A stretch of DNA of 64,000 nucleotides. It comes from Alkaliphilus flagellatus (GTDB lineage: Bacteria > Bacillota > Clostridia > Peptostreptococcales > Natronincolaceae). A program made the position numbers and the translations under genes. This document shows, piece after piece, positions 61,454 to 64,000 of this stretch (position 1 is its first letter; every line of letters starts with the position of its first letter). The stretch lies in assembly GCF_018919215.1 (NCBI RefSeq), contig NZ_JAHLQK010000001.1:342430-406429 (forward strand). The letters run 5' to 3'. Below the pieces are notes generated by a model that was given only the letters and a program-made list of their open reading frames with translations, searched no databases and was not told the DNA's origin.

Positions 61454-62563
61454 CTAGTTATTACCCAGATAAAATATTAATTGTGCAAGTTCATCAGCAC
61501 CATTTTTTTCAATAAGTTTTTTAGCATTCCTTCTCATTTGTGCATTTATCTCATTATTAAGAGCAATTTTAATAGATTCTATAATATCATCTTCCTTAGG
61601 ATCTCTTAAAACTAATGCAGCTTCTGCTTTTTTAGCATTCATGGCCCTTGCTACTTGGTTATCTAAGCTAGTATTTTCATTAGGAATAAATATTGTTGGT
61701 ACTCCAAAATAGAGTAACTCATGATAGGTGTTATAGCCAACTGCCGAAATTGCCAGATCAAATGCATTAAAAAATCTTGAATTAGGATAATCTCGTAAAA
61801 TAAGTACATTTTCGTCTATAATATTTAATTTCTGTCCAATGATTGATTCACCAAGTACTATAAAAATATTTTCAAATTTTTTTAAAGCATACAATATATT
61901 ATTTAATATAGCTTGGATATCGTTAATTTTACCAGCACCTAATTGAATATAAACTACTTTATAATCATCAGGAACTTGCCATAGTTTTCTCACCGTATCT
62001 TTACTTAGTGCCTCTGATTGGTCTAAATAAATAATAGGGAAGTTAGTCATGTAACTGTTTTCATGTATTTCATTATAATTGCCAACTTCATTAGGAGTAA
62101 TAATATAATGAAAGTGCTTTTCCTTTTCTTTAATAAATGTTTTTCTTAGCTGTGAGATATTAGTATATTGATTCTTTTTTATCCATATACACTTCATTAT
62201 TTTTTTAAATGGACTAATTGAAGTAAGTATCCCATTATAAGGATGGGCACCGTCAAAAATAAACATGCTAGGTTTATAAATATGTAGGATCCTACTAAGT
62301 CTTTGACTAAGTGTATAGTCCCATTGTCTTGTTTTACTTTTGTTACATATCTCTAATGAAGGGAAATAATGTGCAATAAAACCTTCACGTTCTACAAGAT
62401 GAATTGCAGGACAAGTAGTAAAAAAAACAATTTTTTTACTTGGATCAAGCTTCTTTACCCTTCTAGCAATTGCCAATGTTCTAGTTAAATGACCTAATCC
62501 AACACCATTGGTTGGGGCAAATACAATTGTATCTACTCTTGTTTTTTTTGATTTTTTGTTCAT
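61454..62563 (-). CDS. MurG-like glycosyltransferase (GT28 fold), copy 2
   Basis: 369 aa, AAGGAG upstream. Same layout as copy 1: VFAPTNGVGLGHLTRTLAIARRV at the start, LGAGKINDIQAIL and LAISAVGYNTYHELLYFGVPTIFIPNE at the C-terminus. Duplicates of one glycosyltransferase in a row usually add successive sugars or act on related acceptors. It begins 7 nt after the dehydrogenase stop and is therefore co-transcribed with it. Confidence 0.9.
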   Translation of the reverse strand: MNKKSKKTRVDTIVFAPTNGVGLGHLTRTLAIARRVKKLDPSKKIVFFTTCPAIHLVEREGFIAHYFPSLEICNKSKTRQWDYTLSQRLSRILHIYKPSMFIFDGAHPYNGILTSISPFKKIMKCIWIKKNQYTNISQLRKTFIKEKEKHFHYIITPNEVGNYNEIHENSYMTNFPIIYLDQSEALSKDTVRKLWQVPDDYKVVYIQLGAGKINDIQAILNNILYALKKFENIFIVLGESIIGQKLNIIDENVLILRDYPNSRFFNAFDLAISAVGYNTYHELLYFGVPTIFIPNENTSLDNQVARAMNAKKAEAALVLRDPKEDDIIESIKIALNNEINAQMRRNAKKLIEKNGADELAQLIFYLGNN

Positions 62564-62570
62564 AAAGTAA

Positions 62571-63917
62571 CTACTCCTTAAAAAATGCTTTTTTATTGTT
62601 GTCTTTTCTATATCCTCCTAACAATACAATATTGTTTCCTCTATAATTTTTAGTAATATTTCTAGTATCGTAAATTAAACCGCTATTGTCTATGATAAGT
62701 TGGTAATCTATATTACTGTGATCTGCTATAATTACTACAAGATCAACTTGGACTAAATTTGCTTTAGTAAGTTCTTGGGAAAAAATAGTGTTCTCACCAG
62801 ATTTGAAATTAGAAACATATGGATCATGGTATGTAACCTCTGCACCCTTTTCTTGCAATAAGTGAAATATTTCTAATGCAGCAGATTCTCTTAAGTCATC
62901 AACATCTTTTTTATATGCAATGCCAACAATCAAAATATTTGACTTATTTAAGCACTTGTTTTCAGAGCTTAAGATTTCTGCAATTTGATTTACAACATAT
63001 CGTGGCATATTCATATTGATATCGGTAGCTAATTCAATAAATCGATTGTAGTGGTTAAATACTTTTGCTTTCCATGACAAATAAATTGGATCTATGGGAA
63101 TACAATGTCCTCCAACACCAGCACTTGGATAGAAGGTCATAAAACCAAAGGGTTTTGTGGAAGCAGCATCGATTACTTCCCAAATGTTAAGACCCATCCT
63201 GTCTGCCATCTGGGTCAACTCATTAACTAAAGCAATGTTTACACTTCTAAAAGTGTTTTCAAATAGTTTGGCCAGTTCCGCAACTTGAGTAGAGCTAACG
63301 GGTACTATTGTGTCTACGAAAGATTTATAAAGGGCAATACCTATCTCTAAGCACTTATTAGTAGCGCCACCAATTACCTTTGGAGTATTTTTCACTTCAT
63401 ATTTTTTATTACTTGGATCAACTCGTTCTGGTGAATAACATACAAAGAAATCTTTTCCAACTGTCAATCCCTTCCTTTTCTCAATAACGGCAGTAATTAA
63501 TTCTTCTGTTGAACCAGGATAGGTAGTACTTTCTAAAACAATTAATACCTCTCTGCTTAAATACTTTATTATATTATCTACAACATTATTAATATAGGAA
63601 ACATCTGGCTGTTTTGCTTCTGTTAAAGGTGTAGGAACACAAATGATAATTACATCTATATCTGATAGAATGGAATAGTCACTTTCTACATATAAATTTT
63701 TATTTATGACAGCATCTATATCTTCATCATGAATATCTATTATATAGGATTTACCAGAATTTAATCTGTGTACTTTTTCTTCTGAAATATCTATACCAAA
63801 TACTTTAAAGCCTACATTTGATAATCTAATAGCTATAGGTAAACCAACATATCCTAAACCAATTACAGCAATATTTGCATGTTTATTTAATATTGAGTTT
63901 TCTAACATTAAATCCAT
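62571..63917 (-). CDS. UDP-N-acetylhexosamine 6-dehydrogenase (WbpA/TviB type)
   Basis: 448 aa, TAGGAGGATAAT upstream. NAD-binding IAVIGLGYVGLPIAIRLSNVG, CVPTPLTEAKQPDVSYI, the catalytic Cys in GVGGHCIPIDPIYLSWKAK, and C-terminal KKDVDDLRESAALEIF. This set, with the four-residue Gly-Gly-His-Cys motif, marks enzymes that oxidise UDP-GlcNAc or UDP-ManNAc to the uronic acid (WbpA, TviB). It supplies a UDP-HexNAc uronate, the probable donor for the neighbouring glycosyltransferases. Confidence 0.93.
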   Translation of the reverse strand: MDLMLENSILNKHANIAVIGLGYVGLPIAIRLSNVGFKVFGIDISEEKVHRLNSGKSYIIDIHDEDIDAVINKNLYVESDYSILSDIDVIIICVPTPLTEAKQPDVSYINNVVDNIIKYLSREVLIVLESTTYPGSTEELITAVIEKRKGLTVGKDFFVCYSPERVDPSNKKYEVKNTPKVIGGATNKCLEIGIALYKSFVDTIVPVSSTQVAELAKLFENTFRSVNIALVNELTQMADRMGLNIWEVIDAASTKPFGFMTFYPSAGVGGHCIPIDPIYLSWKAKVFNHYNRFIELATDINMNMPRYVVNQIAEILSSENKCLNKSNILIVGIAYKKDVDDLRESAALEIFHLLQEKGAEVTYHDPYVSNFKSGENTIFSQELTKANLVQVDLVVIIADHSNIDYQLIIDNSGLIYDTRNITKNYRGNNIVLLGGYRKDNNKKAFFKE

Positions 63918-64000
63918 AATTATCCTCCTAATTATTCTCCTAATTATCCATATTAATCATATATATTCTAAAGATCAATAGAATGCTACAGCTATACTTA

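Noticed and set aside
1-64000. Search for tRNA, rRNA, T-box and purine riboswitch landmarks
   Set aside because: No tRNA acceptor/T-loop pattern, no GGTGGNACCGCG and no GTTTCTACC-type core were found by eye; only the lysine riboswitch is clear.

Overview
This 64-kb window is AT-rich chromosomal DNA from a low-GC Gram-positive anaerobe. Class Clostridia is likely, and a purine-using Tissierellales/Gottschalkia-like lineage is possible but not proven. The basis is AGGAGG-type ribosome binding sites, intrinsic terminators, many two-component and ABC modules, ECF sigma factors, a ferredoxin-type thioredoxin reductase, NhaC antiporters, three NCS2 nucleobase permeases, and a likely UGA-encoded selenocysteine gene. 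I see no rRNA, tRNA or CRISPR array.

Layout. 1-1.45 kb: an APC amino acid permease on the minus strand, cut by the window edge, behind a complete lysine riboswitch. 1.8-6.7 kb: response regulator, histidine kinase, ABC ATPase and FtsX permease, a peptide-sensing/efflux type module. 7.0-15.2 kb: a sensor kinase with an NMT1/THI5-like sensing domain, a response regulator with an unusual output domain, then a xanthine/uracil-type permease and the three xanthine dehydrogenase subunits. The kinase and the permease each carry a copy of the same structured 5' element. 15.5-23.1 kb: an ECF sigma factor, a membrane protein, two ABC ATPases and four ABC-2 permeases. 23.2-31.8 kb: Bcp peroxiredoxin, SfsA, a second ECF sigma with a DUF4179 anti-sigma candidate, ThpR, a membrane-anchored MutS-like protein, and a GntR/ABC operon with a clear promoter-operator. 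32-38.2 kb: a Tm-1-like/PEP hydrolase-like pair, iron alcohol dehydrogenase, nitroreductase, an ATP-grasp protein and a SprT-like protein. 38.3-43.6 kb: uracil permease, a MerT-like gene with an in-frame UGA and a SECIS-like hairpin, a methyltransferase, and the psuK-psuG pseudouridine operon. 43.6-47.4 kb: a degraded patch with IS3 fragments, two repA-like fragments forming a direct repeat, and a deleted uroporphyrinogen-decarboxylase-family gene, plus intact nhaC and merR genes. 47.5-52.3 kb: a MacA/MacB efflux operon on the minus strand with its own two-component system. 52.7-55.4 kb: a ZIP transporter and a thioredoxin/ferredoxin-type thioredoxin reductase pair behind a CsoR-family-like operator. 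55.5-63.9 kb: an AzgA-like permease and a minus-strand cluster of a PP-loop ATPase, two related MurG-like glycosyltransferases, NhaC and a UDP-HexNAc 6-dehydrogenase.

How it fits together. The window is rich in nucleobase handling (xanthine/uracil uptake, purine hydroxylation, pseudouridine breakdown) and in envelope-stress transport (four ABC export modules under sigma, two-component or GntR control). The most interesting items are the probable Cys-Sec MerT-like selenoprotein, missed by standard ORF calling; the repeated structured RNA element with compensatory changes; the uncharacterised PP-loop/glycosyltransferase cluster; and a response regulator lacking any AUG/GUG/UUG start that keeps its full receiver domain.
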